Shown here one piece after another: positions 1 to 7,954 of a stretch of 50,829 nucleotides of DNA. The position numbers were made by a program, and so were the translations under genes. The notes under the pieces are model-generated. The model ran no database searches. It was not told where the DNA came from and worked only from the letters and a program-made list of their open reading frames with translations. The stretch comes from Alphaproteobacteria bacterium (GTDB taxonomy: Bacteria > Pseudomonadota > Alphaproteobacteria > UBA828): NCBI GenBank assembly GCA_009691045.1, contig SHWC01000011.1, positions 1 to 50,829 on the forward strand, written 5' to 3'. Every line of letters starts with the position of its first letter. Position 1 is the first letter of the stretch.

Positions 1-448
1 AGTTGCCCGCCGCCGCCATGGCCGAGCGCACCGCGCTCATATAGCCAAGCTGGGCGCCAAGATTGCCAAAGCGCACCATACGCCGGCGCTTCGCCACCAC
101 GCTAACCGTGCCCTCGCCGAAGCGGACATTCGCACCGACGCCGCTTTCGCTGTAGCCGCTGCTGGCCGCGAGGGTGAGCGTCTCGCCGCCCTGATCGGCC
201 ATGAGGATCATGCTGTGATGGAAGCCGAGTACCCGGTCGAACGAGGCCAGGATCAATGTGAGGATTCGATCGAGCTCGATGGTCGCGTTGATCTCGGTCG
301 AGATCTGCTGAATGATGCGGATCTCGTGATCCTTGCGCGCGAGCTTGGCGTTGAGCGCACCGACGACCCGCTGATTTTCGGCGACCGTCTCGCGCAGCGG
401 GTGGCCGTCTCCGCGCTCATCATCGGGCGGCATGGCCGATCCGCTCAC
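1..448 (-). CDS. GAF-domain signalling protein, N-terminal part (cut by window edge)
   Basis: The minus strand is open from the left edge to a GTG at 446-448 that has GGAAG about 6 bases upstream; an in-frame ATG at 431-433 is the alternative start. The visible ~149 residues have a short polar, probably helical N-terminus (AENQRVVGALNAKLARKDHEI), then a GAF-like start with the pattern QQISTEINATIELDRIL and FDRVLGFHHSMIL, then a strand-rich part containing GVGANVRFGEGTVSVVA. GAF domains bind small ligands and usually regulate an attached cyclase, kinase or phosphatase; the output domain lies outside the window, so the activity is unknown. It is the last visible gene of a minus-strand set with two PNPOx-like proteins upstream, 68 bases after the second. 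The GAF call is from sequence pattern only. Confidence 0.7.
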   Translation of the reverse strand, partial: MSGSAMPPDDERGDGHPLRETVAENQRVVGALNAKLARKDHEIRIIQQISTEINATIELDRILTLILASFDRVLGFHHSMILMADQGGETLTLAASSGYSESGVGANVRFGEGTVSVVAKRRRMVRFGNLGAQLGYMSAVRSAMAAAGN

Positions 449-516
449 TCGCTCTTCCGGTCGGTGTGCCCTGTCACGGCAAACCCCGCATCGATGTTCC
501 CGCCCCGCGCCATGAC

Positions 517-939
517 CTATCGCCGCTGGTCATTAAGCAACTCGATCGCCAGAACCTCGTAGACGTCGGCCGCGCGCAGCTTGAAGATGCCCTTCATCCC
601 GGTCATGGAGGCGATCACCTCGAGCTTCATATCCATGTCGTCGAACAGGGGGGCTGAAGTCTCCGAGCGAATATAACGCAGGTCAAGCCGCCAATTGTCC
701 CAATTCTCGGGGTGGATCAGAAGAACCGAGACATAGGGATTCTCGCGCACGTTTCGGATCGTCTTGTTGAAGAACTGGAACGACAGCGCGACGTGGTGAT
801 CGTCCACGTAATAGACCTGCGACAATTCCGTCGTGTTGGGCTCGCCAGCGAGCGAGCAGGTCGTGATGTTGGCCGGCAGCATGCCTTGTAGCGCCGGCAT
901 CAGCATTTCGGGAATTTGGGCGCGGACGGCCATTTTCAT
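517..939 (-). CDS. PNPOx-like FMN-binding split-barrel protein (second of a pair)
   Basis: This 140-residue protein has the general pattern of the pyridoxamine-5'-phosphate-oxidase-like split barrel: an early strand region (LPANITTCSLAGEPNTTELSQVYYVDDHHVALSF), FFNKTIRNVRENPYVSVLL as the typical flavin-contact block, then a C-terminal strand/helix part. Members bind FMN, F420 or heme, or act as ligand-binding domains; true pyridoxine oxidase activity cannot be assumed. Its ATG overlaps the stop of the upstream PNPOx-like gene by 4 bases, so the two are probably translated together. A GAF-domain gene follows downstream. The arrangement suggests a redox- or flavin-sensing module rather than vitamin B6 synthesis, but that is inference. 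Confidence 0.75.
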   Translation of the reverse strand: MKMAVRAQIPEMLMPALQGMLPANITTCSLAGEPNTTELSQVYYVDDHHVALSFQFFNKTIRNVRENPYVSVLLIHPENWDNWRLDLRYIRSETSAPLFDDMDMKLEVIASMTGMKGIFKLRAADVYEVLAIELLNDQRR

Positions 940-1424
940 GGCCCGCCGCTCGGCTTAAATGGCAAGGGCTGACCGGCATTGGGGCCGGGAGTCTGGTCGA
1001 AGATGGTCTCGATCCGCAAGCGAATCACGCGCGAGGGATCGACTAGCAAACGTTCGATGTACCCCGCCGGCGGCTTGACCCAAAGATATTCGCGCATACG
1101 TGCATCAAGCTTCTCGAGATAGAGGTTGCGCACGGCATTTTGGTCGGCGCTGCAGGGGCCGATATCGAGGCAAGTTCCTTTGAATTGATAGGTGCGGTGC
1201 GAGGGAAACTCCGAGACGATCAAGGCGATGCGTCCGTTATTCGTCAAATTTTCGAACGTCCGAGCCCCTGTGGCCTCGGGTACGACGATCGAGATGGTGT
1301 CGCTAGCCGGTCCAGCGATCAGCCCGACCGTACGCGCCGACGTCGGCCGAAGCGAGGCGCCCCGGGTTCCGATCAGGGCGATCTGCGGGCCATGCACGAA
1401 TTCGACAATGTCGGCCGGAATCAT
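936..1424 (-). CDS. PNPOx-like FMN-binding split-barrel protein (first of a pair)
   Basis: A 162-residue protein of the PNPOx-like split-barrel superfamily. The N-terminus (PADIVEFVHGPQIALIGTRG) matches the usual opening helix and first strand. The middle (GARTFENLTNNGRIALIVSE) is the conserved flavin-contact block, and a C-terminal segment with KPPAGYIERLLVDPSRVIRLRIE closes the barrel. It shares little obvious sequence with its downstream neighbour, so the pair is not a recent duplication. It overlaps that neighbour by 4 bases and is probably the first gene of the visible minus-strand unit, starting 64 bases beyond the end of argG. Ligand and reaction are unknown. Confidence 0.75.
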   Translation of the reverse strand: MIPADIVEFVHGPQIALIGTRGASLRPTSARTVGLIAGPASDTISIVVPEATGARTFENLTNNGRIALIVSEFPSHRTYQFKGTCLDIGPCSADQNAVRNLYLEKLDARMREYLWVKPPAGYIERLLVDPSRVIRLRIETIFDQTPGPNAGQPLPFKPSGGP

Positions 1425-1488
1425 CGCTGCGCCCTTGTTTCCTCAACCCCGTAAGGCTCGGAAATGTAGCGACTGGGGCCCAGACCGT

Positions 1489-2691
1489 CTACCGGCGCAG
1501 CCTGAGCCGAAGTGCGTTCAGCTTGATGAACCCTTCGGCGTCGCGCTGGTTGTAGACCGTGTCGGCCTCGAAGGTGACGAGGTCTTGCTTATAGAGGCTC
1601 ATCGGCGATTTGCGGCCGACCACCATGGCGGACCCGCGATAAAGCTTGAGCCGCGCGGTGCCGGATACTTTCTTTTGGCTTTCGTCGATCAAGGCCTGGA
1701 GCATTTCGCGCTCGGGGCTGAACCAGAAGCCGTTATAGATCAGCTCGGCATAGCGCGGCATCAGCTCGTCCTTGAGGTGCATGGCGCCGCGATCGAGCGT
1801 CAGGCTCTCAACCGCCCGGCGCGCCGCGAACAGCACCGTGCCGCCCGGCGTTTCATAGACGCCGCGCGATTTCATGCCGACAAAACGGTTCTCGACCAAA
1901 TCCAACCGGCCAATGCCATTGGCACCGCCGAGCTCGTTCAGCCGCGTAAGCAATTTGGCCGGCGACAGGCGCACACCATCAACCGCGACCGGATCGCCCG
2001 CCTCGAAATCGATCTCGACATAGGTTGGTTTGTTGGGCGCCTCCTCGGGCGCGACCGAGCGCGTGAACATATCGGCTGAAGGCTCCTCCCACGGATCCTC
2101 CAGCGCTTTGCCCTCATAGGAGATGTGCAACAGATTGGCGTCGGTCGAATAGGGCGGCTCGCCGCGCTTGTCGCGCGCGATGGGGATTTGGTGTTTCTCG
2201 GCGTAGTCGAGAAGCGCGGTGCGCGAATTCAGCGTCCACTCGCGCCAGGGCGCGATGACGTGAATGTCGGGCTTCAGCGCATAATAGGTCAGCTCGAAGC
2301 GAACCTGATCATTACCCTTGCCGGTCGCGCCATGCGCCACGGCGTCCGCGCCCGTGGCTTGTGCGATCTCGATCTGACGCTTGGCGATCAAGGGGCGGGC
2401 GATCGAGGTGCCGAGCAAATAGGTGCCCTCGTAGATCGCGTTGGCGCGAAACATCGGAAACACGAAATCGCGTACGAACTCCTCGCGCAAATCCTCGATG
2501 AAGATCTGTTTGACGCCGAACATCTGCGCCTTGGCGCGCGCGGGCTCAAGCTCTTCGCCCTGGCCGAGATCGGCGGTGAAGGTCACCACCTCGCAGCCAT
2601 AGGTCTCCTTGAGCCAAACCAGAATGACCGAAGTATCAAGCCCGCCCGAATAGGCGAGCACGACTTTTTTCACGGGTTTCGCGGCGGACAT
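1489..2691 (-). CDS. argG: Argininosuccinate synthase
   Basis: The 400-residue protein is full length for ArgG, which joins citrulline and aspartate using ATP to make argininosuccinate, the penultimate step of arginine biosynthesis in the cytoplasm. The ATP-binding loop [10 protein letters not shown] lies near residue 13. Further family landmarks are [13 protein letters not shown], the substrate loop [11 protein letters not shown]-like segment ([19 protein letters not shown]) and the C-terminal [14 protein letters not shown]. It ends with TAG, one of several ordinary uses of that stop in this window. The gene stands alone on the minus strand, divergent from the YjgN-like gene across about 190 bases that should hold both promoters. 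Confidence 0.98.
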   Translation of the reverse strand: MSAAKPVKKVVLAYSGGLDTSVILVWLKETYGCEVVTFTADLGQGEELEPARAKAQMFGVKQIFIEDLREEFVRDFVFPMFRANAIYEGTYLLGTSIARPLIAKRQIEIAQATGADAVAHGATGKGNDQVRFELTYYALKPDIHVIAPWREWTLNSRTALLDYAEKHQIPIARDKRGEPPYSTDANLLHISYEGKALEDPWEEPSADMFTRSVAPEEAPNKPTYVEIDFEAGDPVAVDGVRLSPAKLLTRLNELGGANGIGRLDLVENRFVGMKSRGVYETPGGTVLFAARRAVESLTLDRGAMHLKDELMPRYAELIYNGFWFSPEREMLQALIDESQKKVSGTARLKLYRGSAMVVGRKSPMSLYKQDLVTFEADTVYNQRDAEGFIKLNALRLRLRR

Positions 2692-2880
2692 GGGCCGATC
2701 CTTTTGCCTTGGAAGCCGGGGAGTATACGGAAAGCGACCACGCCAGCAAGCCGGTCCTCGCGGCCGCCGCCTGCCCCGCTAAGCCGTTCTTAACTCGGCG
2801 CGGGGTTCAATTACCGTGGTCAATACTGTCCGTGACCACGCAATCCCGGGCAAAGCCGCGCTTTGAATGGTCAGGCCGCC

Positions 2881-4032
2881 ATGATTGCTGTGCCCATATA
2901 CGCCGCGCCAACGCAGCCGACCGCGCCGCCGGTGCCGACCGCGCCGCCGCTGCCGATCCTTTATTACGATGGCCGTGGCAGGGCCGTGCTTCGCCTTGTG
3001 CTGGGCAACGCCATCCTTGGGCTCCTGACCGGCGGGCTCTACAGATTTTGGGCGAAAACCCGCTTTCGTCGCCACATTTGGAACCACATCGTGTTCGATG
3101 GCGATCGGCTCGAATATATGGGCCGGCCCGATGAACTGATGATCGGTCTCATCGTGGTCGCGATCGTGTTCGTTCCCCTCGCCGCGGCGCTTGGGCTGGC
3201 GACAGACCTACTCGCCTTCAACGCGCCGAAAGGCGCGATGTTCTATCATTTCTGCACAATCGCGCTCCTCTATCTGCTCGGGCAACTCGCCCTTTATCGC
3301 GCGCGATTTTACCGAATGTCGCGCACGGCCTGGCGCGGTATTCGATTTCGGCAAAGCGGTTCCGCTTTTGGTTATATGAGGCGCTGGCTTGGTTGGAGCG
3401 CGCTCACGACGATCTCACTCGGGCTGTTGCTGCCGTTCCGCAATCAGAGTCTCTATCGTTATCGGATGGGCCATACGTGGCTCGGCGATCGGCAGATCCA
3501 CTATGACCGTCATAAGGGGTCAGGCTGGGGCCTCATGCCGCGTTGGTTTCTGTGTTGGTTGCTGCTGGCGCCTTCACTCGGCGCGTCCTATGCGTGGTAC
3601 CGCGCGGCCGAGCTACGCTATTTTATTGCACGGACCAAATTCGGCGCCCTTGAGCCCAGCCTCGATATTTCAAGTTGGAAGGTGCTCAAGGTCTATGCGT
3701 GGCCGGCCATTATCATGCTGATCACGATCGGCTTGGGCGGCGTCCTCATCAAATTTCTTCTGACCTCGCTTTACGACACGGACATGCGGTCGCTTGGAAC
3801 CGAAGACGTGAATGGCATTCCGATCTGGTTGTCGCCACTTTTGTATGCGGTCATGGTTTTTTTCGTCTATGGCATCGTTCAGCAGATAATCACTCACCGT
3901 CTGATACGGGCAATCGGTCTTCGCTTGCGGGTGGAGGGGCCGCTTGATGCGTATGGATTGCGCCAAAGCGCCGAGCGCTCGCGCCGATCGGGTGAGGGCC
4001 TGGCCGATGTGCTCGATGCGGGCGGGCTCTGA
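2881..4032 (+). CDS. YjgN/DUF898 family integral membrane protein
   Basis: A 383-residue protein with a short proline-rich N-terminus followed by roughly six to eight hydrophobic segments (for example around LVLGNAILGLLTGGLYRFW, LIVVAIVFVPLAAALG, ALTTISLGLLLPF, WLLLAPSLGASYA). The repeated pattern TGGLYRFWAKTRFRRHIW / SLGLLLPFRNQSLYRYRMGHT is the hallmark of the YjgN (DUF898) family, whose function is unknown. ATG 2881 is preferred over a TTG at 2863. Nine bases separate it from the M48 protease gene. As I recall, DUF898 and M48 genes are often adjacent, which suggests a membrane-protein or envelope quality-control role; that is inference. Confidence 0.85.
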   Translation: MIAVPIYAAPTQPTAPPVPTAPPLPILYYDGRGRAVLRLVLGNAILGLLTGGLYRFWAKTRFRRHIWNHIVFDGDRLEYMGRPDELMIGLIVVAIVFVPLAAALGLATDLLAFNAPKGAMFYHFCTIALLYLLGQLALYRARFYRMSRTAWRGIRFRQSGSAFGYMRRWLGWSALTTISLGLLLPFRNQSLYRYRMGHTWLGDRQIHYDRHKGSGWGLMPRWFLCWLLLAPSLGASYAWYRAAELRYFIARTKFGALEPSLDISSWKVLKVYAWPAIIMLITIGLGGVLIKFLLTSLYDTDMRSLGTEDVNGIPIWLSPLLYAVMVFFVYGIVQQIITHRLIRAIGLRLRVEGPLDAYGLRQSAERSRRSGEGLADVLDAGGL

Positions 4033-4040
4033 GGCCGGCC

Positions 4041-4430
4041 ATGATGCAGACGAAATACTTCGATGGCATCAACGCCGCACCTCTCTTGGTCGATGCGTCG
4101 CTCAAGAGTGGCGATCTCGTCATCTACGATTCATCGGGCGCGGAAATTGCTCGTTGGGCATTGGCGCAACTCAACCGCAGTTTTGGACAGATCGTGCCAG
4201 ATCGCCTGACCCTGGTGCCGGTCAATACGCCCGATGCTCGGATTGTCGTTGAGACTATTGGGCTGGAGCCGATATATGCGGAGAGGTTCGCGCGATTGCC
4301 GCGAGGGCCCGAGACACGAAGCCTCGGCGTACGATTCGGTATTGTTGTCGCCTTCTTGGCCTTTGTCGGGTTCTTCATCAGCTATGGTGTGCCGAGCCTC
4401 GCCTCGCTCGCGGTACATTTGATTCCATAG
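4041..4430 (+). CDS. Membrane-anchor half of an M48 peptidase, ended by an in-frame TAG
   Basis: The 129 residues up to the TAG hold a small beta-rich domain (KYFDGINAAPLLVDASLKSG, LVIYDSSGAEIARWALAQL) and then one hydrophobic segment (FGIVVAFLAFVGFFISYGV). This is the usual N-terminal half of a class of M48 membrane peptidases. The TAG at 4428-4430 (codon 130) falls between the membrane segment and the catalytic half, and the next codons continue in the same frame: SMEKTIGDEAV, which resembles the linker of family members. Either the gene carries a nonsense mutation, or anchor and protease are made separately, or TAG is read through. It lies 9 bases after the YjgN-like gene. Confidence 0.7.
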   Translation: MMQTKYFDGINAAPLLVDASLKSGDLVIYDSSGAEIARWALAQLNRSFGQIVPDRLTLVPVNTPDARIVVETIGLEPIYAERFARLPRGPETRSLGVRFGIVVAFLAFVGFFISYGVPSLASLAVHLIP

Positions 4431-4433
4431 TCG

Positions 4434-5132
4434 ATGGAAAAAACGATCGGTGATGAAGCGGTCTCATACGCCATGACCGAGCACGAGCGCTGTTATTCAT
4501 CCGATGCCCGCGGCGCTCTTGAGCGGCTTTTTGCTCGCCTTAAGGAAGGGCGGCCCTCGGATTATGATTTCAACATCCAAATCTTTAATGACCCGACCAA
4601 CAATGCCTTCGCCTTTCCGGGAGGGCACATCGTGACGTTCCGGGGCTTCCTCGAACATGCGGGTAGCCCGGATGCAGTTGCCGGCGTTCTGGCGCACGAA
4701 ATGGGTCATGTCATCGAGCAACACTCGATGCGGCGATGGCTGCGCGAACGCGGGCTGACCGGCATTCTCGATATCGTAATCGGTGGGGTGCCGGGCTCTT
4801 CGGTCTTGAATGGGGTTGCCGAAATTGCCGTGAGTTCATCCTATAGCCGAGCGGACGAAAGTGCCGCGGATGAAATTGCCTTTGAGATTCTGACTCGCTC
4901 TCACATCGCGACCACGGGTATGGCGAATTTCTTTGCGACGCTCAAAACAGAAGAGGCGAAGAAAGGTGGCGCGTTATGGCTGAGCTCGCATCCCGCTACC
5001 GACGAAAGGGAATCGCGCGCGCGTTCAATTCAGGTGCCCAATGCCACGCCCGCCCTCACCGAACAAGAATGGCTGGCCGTCAAGACCATGTGCGGTCATG
5101 GCACGGTGCCGCGTCCGGGCGGCGCCCTGTAG
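4434..5132 (+). CDS. M48-family zinc metallopeptidase, catalytic half
   Basis: This 232-residue part carries the gluzincin site HEMGH (in VLAHEMGHVIEQHSMRR, near residue 90) that binds zinc with two His and provides the catalytic Glu. The third-ligand region SYSRADESAADEIAFEIL matches the ExxxD pattern of M48 enzymes. NNAFAFPGGHIVTFRGFLE is the conserved substrate-strand block. The ATG lies one codon after the TAG that ends the anchor half and in the same frame, so reinitiation could make a soluble enzyme. Full-length relatives are single membrane-anchored proteins of about 350-370 residues, which equals the sum of both halves. Its 3' end overlaps an opposite-strand small gene by 37 bases. 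Confidence 0.85.
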   Translation: MEKTIGDEAVSYAMTEHERCYSSDARGALERLFARLKEGRPSDYDFNIQIFNDPTNNAFAFPGGHIVTFRGFLEHAGSPDAVAGVLAHEMGHVIEQHSMRRWLRERGLTGILDIVIGGVPGSSVLNGVAEIAVSSSYSRADESAADEIAFEILTRSHIATTGMANFFATLKTEEAKKGGALWLSSHPATDERESRARSIQVPNATPALTEQEWLAVKTMCGHGTVPRPGGAL

Positions 5133-5362
5133 CGATTTCGGTCGGGCGGCGCGCGGTCGTCGAGCTTCGGCCAGCGCGCATAGGCCAGGACCCAGACCAC
5201 CGCCAGATTGATCACCGGCACGATCATGAGCAGGGCCCAGGCCCGGTTGTGACCGGTGCGCCCGAGGATGCGCGCGCAACACCACAGCCCATAGGCCAGC
5301 GCGAACAGAATAAAGAGGAACAGGACGATCACGCCGCTGCTATTGCCGGGATCAGCGCCCAT
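5096..5362 (-). CDS. Small two-helix membrane protein (paralogue B)
   Basis: An 88-residue protein with two hydrophobic segments (GVIVLFLFILFALAYGLW and AWALLMIVPVINLAVVWVLAY) and a charged C-terminus. It resembles the neighbouring 63-residue protein: both have an RTG turn between helices, a WxxLxxxIP core and end the second helix with A-ARWPK. The shared pattern and tandem placement indicate a duplication. The start codon overlaps the upstream paralogue by 11 bases, so translation is probably coupled. The 3' end overlaps the M48 gene on the other strand. Function unknown. Confidence 0.6.
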   Translation of the reverse strand: MGADPGNSSGVIVLFLFILFALAYGLWCCARILGRTGHNRAWALLMIVPVINLAVVWVLAYARWPKLDDRAPPDRNRYRAPPGRGTVP

Positions 5363-5543
5363 GACGCGGCTCCTTGGGCCAGCGCGCGAAGGCCAGAATG
5401 CAGGCGACGAAGAGCGGGCCCGCGATCGGAATCAGCACGATGAGCGAGAGCCAGGCCGGGAGCCCGGTGCGCGCGAAGATGCGCCAGGCCGGGTAGAGGA
5501 TGACCGGCCCGATGGCGATCAGAAATATCGGCAAAGGATGCAC
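5352..5543 (-). CDS. Small two-helix membrane protein (paralogue A)
   Basis: A 63-residue protein made almost entirely of two hydrophobic helices (IFLIAIGPVILYPAW and LSLIVLIPIAGPLFVACILAF) joined by RIFARTGLPAW and ending FARWPKEPRHGR. It is the upstream member of a tandem pair with the protein at 5096-5362. It starts 17 bases past the end of rlmN on the same strand, so it could be transcribed as the tail of that unit. The RTG and WPK landmarks conserved between the paralogues argue that both are real genes. Function unknown. Confidence 0.6.
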   Translation of the reverse strand: MHPLPIFLIAIGPVILYPAWRIFARTGLPAWLSLIVLIPIAGPLFVACILAFARWPKEPRHGR

Positions 5544-5560
5544 AGGCGCCGCGACCCCAA

Positions 5561-6709
5561 TCAGACCGGCGAGAGCACGGGCGTCGGGCTGTCGGCCACG
5601 CGCTTCGGCGTGCGCTGGCTGGCCGATTTCAGCTGGCCGCAGGCGGCCAGAATATCGCGCCCACGCGGCTGGCGCACGGGCGCCGAATAGCCGGCGCGAT
5701 TGACGATATCAGCGAAGCGTTCGATCGCCTCGTCGCTCGAGCATTCGAACGGCGCTCCCGGCCAGGCATTGAACGGGATCAGATTGATCTTGGCCGGAAT
5801 GCCGGCGATCAATTTGACCAGCGCCTTGGCATCGGCCGGCGAATCATTGACGCCCTTCAGCATGACATATTCGAACGTGATGCGCCGCGCATTGCTGGCG
5901 CCCGGATAATTTCGGCACGCCTCGATCAATTCCGCGATCTTGTATTTGCGGTTGATCGGCACGATCTCGTCGCGCAATTCATCGGTCACGGCATGGAGCG
6001 AGACCGCGAGGTTGACGCCGAGCTCACTCCCGCAACGCTCCATCATCGGCACCACGCCCGCGGTCGAGAGCGTGATGCGCCGACGCGAAATCGAAATGCC
6101 CTCGGAATCCATCACGATGCGGAGCGCCTTGGCGACATTCTCGAAATTCAGCAGCGGCTCGCCCATGCCCATCATGACGATGTTGGAGAGCATGCGCTCG
6201 CCGCTCGGGCTCGGCCACTCGCCATAGGAATCGCGCGCCACCATGAATTGGCTGACGATTTCGCGCGCGCCCAAATTGCGCACCAGGCGCTGCGTGCCGG
6301 TGTGGCAAAACTTGCAGGTCAGCGAACAGCCGACTTGCGAGGAAATGCATACCGCGCCGCGATCTTCTTCGGGGATGTAAACAGTTTCGACCTCTTGGCC
6401 ATCATCGAAGCGCAGCAGCCATTTGCGTGTGCCGTCATTGGAGTGTTGCTCGCGGGTGATCGCGGGCCGGGTGAGCGTGTAGCTCTCCGCCAGTTTCTCG
6501 CGCATCGGGCGCGCGATCGAACTCATGCCATCGAAGGAGCGGAGGCCATGGTGATAAATCCAATGCCAGAGCTGGCGCGCGCGCATGCGGGCGGCCTTGG
6601 CGGATTCGCCAAAGTCGATGAGCTCGGCCTCAAGCTCCGCCCGGCTCAGCCCAATCAGGGATTTTCGCGCGGCCTCGGCGGCCGTGGCGCTGGTGGTGTC
6701 GGTCAGCAT
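5561..6709 (-). CDS. rlmN: Dual-specificity rRNA/tRNA adenine-C2 methyltransferase RlmN
   Basis: RlmN is a radical-SAM enzyme that methylates C2 of A2503 in 23S rRNA and A37 of some tRNAs. The radical-SAM cluster motif CX3CX2C is visible in [14 protein letters not shown], followed by [27 protein letters not shown] and [12 protein letters not shown] are family blocks, and the C-terminal [17 protein letters not shown] carries the second conserved cysteine used as methyl acceptor. I chose the ATG at 6709 (382 residues, starting [12 protein letters not shown]); an upstream in-frame start at 6748 would add 13 residues. The short tail after ACGQL is not conserved. An IalB-like gene precedes it on the same strand. 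Confidence 0.96.
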   Translation of the reverse strand: MLTDTTSATAAEAARKSLIGLSRAELEAELIDFGESAKAARMRARQLWHWIYHHGLRSFDGMSSIARPMREKLAESYTLTRPAITREQHSNDGTRKWLLRFDDGQEVETVYIPEEDRGAVCISSQVGCSLTCKFCHTGTQRLVRNLGAREIVSQFMVARDSYGEWPSPSGERMLSNIVMMGMGEPLLNFENVAKALRIVMDSEGISISRRRITLSTAGVVPMMERCGSELGVNLAVSLHAVTDELRDEIVPINRKYKIAELIEACRNYPGASNARRITFEYVMLKGVNDSPADAKALVKLIAGIPAKINLIPFNAWPGAPFECSSDEAIERFADIVNRAGYSAPVRQPRGRDILAACGQLKSASQRTPKRVADSPTPVLSPV

Positions 6710-6773
6710 TGCGCTGATATACGCTTTAGGCGGCGGCTTTTCCACCACCAGGCGGCGATTAACCTCGTTAAAC

Positions 6774-7292
6774 CTAGCTACAGGCCTCGGCGATCGCCTT
6801 ACGCGCGGCGGAAAAGCCCTTCAGCGAGTAGGTATCGGCCGAAGTGGTGCCGACCCGCGATTCGGCCTTCACCACCATATTGTTGCCACGCGCCATGGCG
6901 GCGACCAATTCCTTGTCTCCGGCCGCGTTCGGGGCCCAGGCCCACTGATCCTTGACGAACAAATTGAACTGGGTCGAGCCGATCAGGACCTCGACCTTGC
7001 CGTCGTCCTTATAGGGGTAGCCGGCGGTTACCGAGACTTGCTCGTCATCCTTGTCCGGCCCGCGACGCGAGGCCATCACATAGGGTTCGCCGCGTTTTTT
7101 GAAGGTGCCTTCCTGTTTTGAGGGCCGGCTCGCGATGTAACAGACCTTGAGGTCATTCTCCCGATCGACGTAGCTCGTCCAATCGTCATGAACGGAAATG
7201 ACTTCCCGCGCCTGAGTGGACGAAGGGCCGACAACGCTCAAACCGAATGCGGCCAAACCGAACGCGAGAATCGAGAATGCTTTCAACGTCAT
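6774..7292 (-). CDS. IalB-family secreted protein (invasion-associated locus B)
   Basis: The 172-residue protein starts at an ATG with AGGA five bases upstream and a typical signal peptide ([19 protein letters not shown], likely cut near TQARE). The exported part shows the IalB pattern: [61 protein letters not shown], and a C-terminal Cys, giving a probable disulphide pair. IalB proteins are common and mostly uncharacterised in Alphaproteobacteria. The name comes from Bartonella and does not imply virulence here. The open frame extends upstream of 7292 without signal-peptide logic, so the shorter start is preferred. Confidence 0.85.
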   Translation of the reverse strand: MTLKAFSILAFGLAAFGLSVVGPSSTQAREVISVHDDWTSYVDRENDLKVCYIASRPSKQEGTFKKRGEPYVMASRRGPDKDDEQVSVTAGYPYKDDGKVEVLIGSTQFNLFVKDQWAWAPNAAGDKELVAAMARGNNMVVKAESRVGTTSADTYSLKGFSAARKAIAEACS

Positions 7293-7362
7293 TTTTCCTA
7301 ACCTCGCTAGCGCGCAAGGATTAGCCCAACACGCGCGAGTCGCAAAGCCCTTCCTGATCAAA

Positions 7363-7896
7363 TCATTCTGAAGGCTGGCGGATACGCCGTGCGCCATAAA
7401 CATGAATGGGTTTCGGTTCGAGCGCCGCGCGCGGATTGATCGGCCGGGCGGCGAATCGGCCGAGTGCGAGCATACGGTCATACATCACGATGGCGCCCGC
7501 GACGCCGACATTGATCGAAAACGCGCTCGGGATTCGCACGACATGGTCACAGCGCTCGATCATCGTGGGTGAGAGCCGGCCGCGCTCAGGCCCCAGCACA
7601 TAGGCCGCCGCAAGCGGGTGAGGGAAACTCGGCAGCTCGACCGCCTCGTCCAGAATCTCGACGCCAACCAGCTTGCAGCCTTCCGGCAAAACCAGATCGG
7701 CCGCGCGGTCGAAGCGATAGAGCGGCAGATGCGCGGGCGAATCGGCGGTGTCCGAGATGGCTTCGGCCGCAGGTTCCACCGCCGTGTTGACGGTAAAAAA
7801 GAAACGCGCGCCGAAAGCATGCGCCGAGCGCCGCAAATTGCCGAGGTTCATCGCCTTGCTGATGCTCTCGACGCCGATTCCAAAATAACCACGCAT
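7363..7896 (-). CDS. SPOUT (TrmH/SpoU) family RNA 2'-O-methyltransferase
   Basis: The three SPOUT knot motifs are present: motif 1 NLGNLRRSAHAFGA, motif 2 AYVLGPERGRLS, motif 3 SINVGVAGAIVMYDRML. These form the SAM-binding trefoil knot of TrmH-type tRNA/rRNA ribose methyltransferases. At ~177 residues it is a minimal catalytic domain without the N-terminal substrate-binding domain of RlmB, so the exact RNA target cannot be named. Start: the ATG giving RGYFGIGVES is preferred; an in-frame ATG at 7956 would add 20 residues and would overlap the divergent methyltransferase start by two bases. Confidence 0.88.
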   Translation of the reverse strand: MRGYFGIGVESISKAMNLGNLRRSAHAFGARFFFTVNTAVEPAAEAISDTADSPAHLPLYRFDRAADLVLPEGCKLVGVEILDEAVELPSFPHPLAAAYVLGPERGRLSPTMIERCDHVVRIPSAFSINVGVAGAIVMYDRMLALGRFAARPINPRAALEPKPIHVYGARRIRQPSE

Positions 7897-7954
7897 GGCG
7901 CTGAGCTTGCAGGCTTCGCGGGCGGCGTGCAAGGTTCCCCGCGCGGGGTGAGCC

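Noticed and set aside
1192-2079. Open reading frame of 295 codons on the plus strand
   Set aside because: It is antisense to argG and the first PNPOx-like gene, both well supported.
5993-6955. Open reading frame of 320 codons on the plus strand
   Set aside because: Antisense to rlmN, which has complete radical-SAM motifs.
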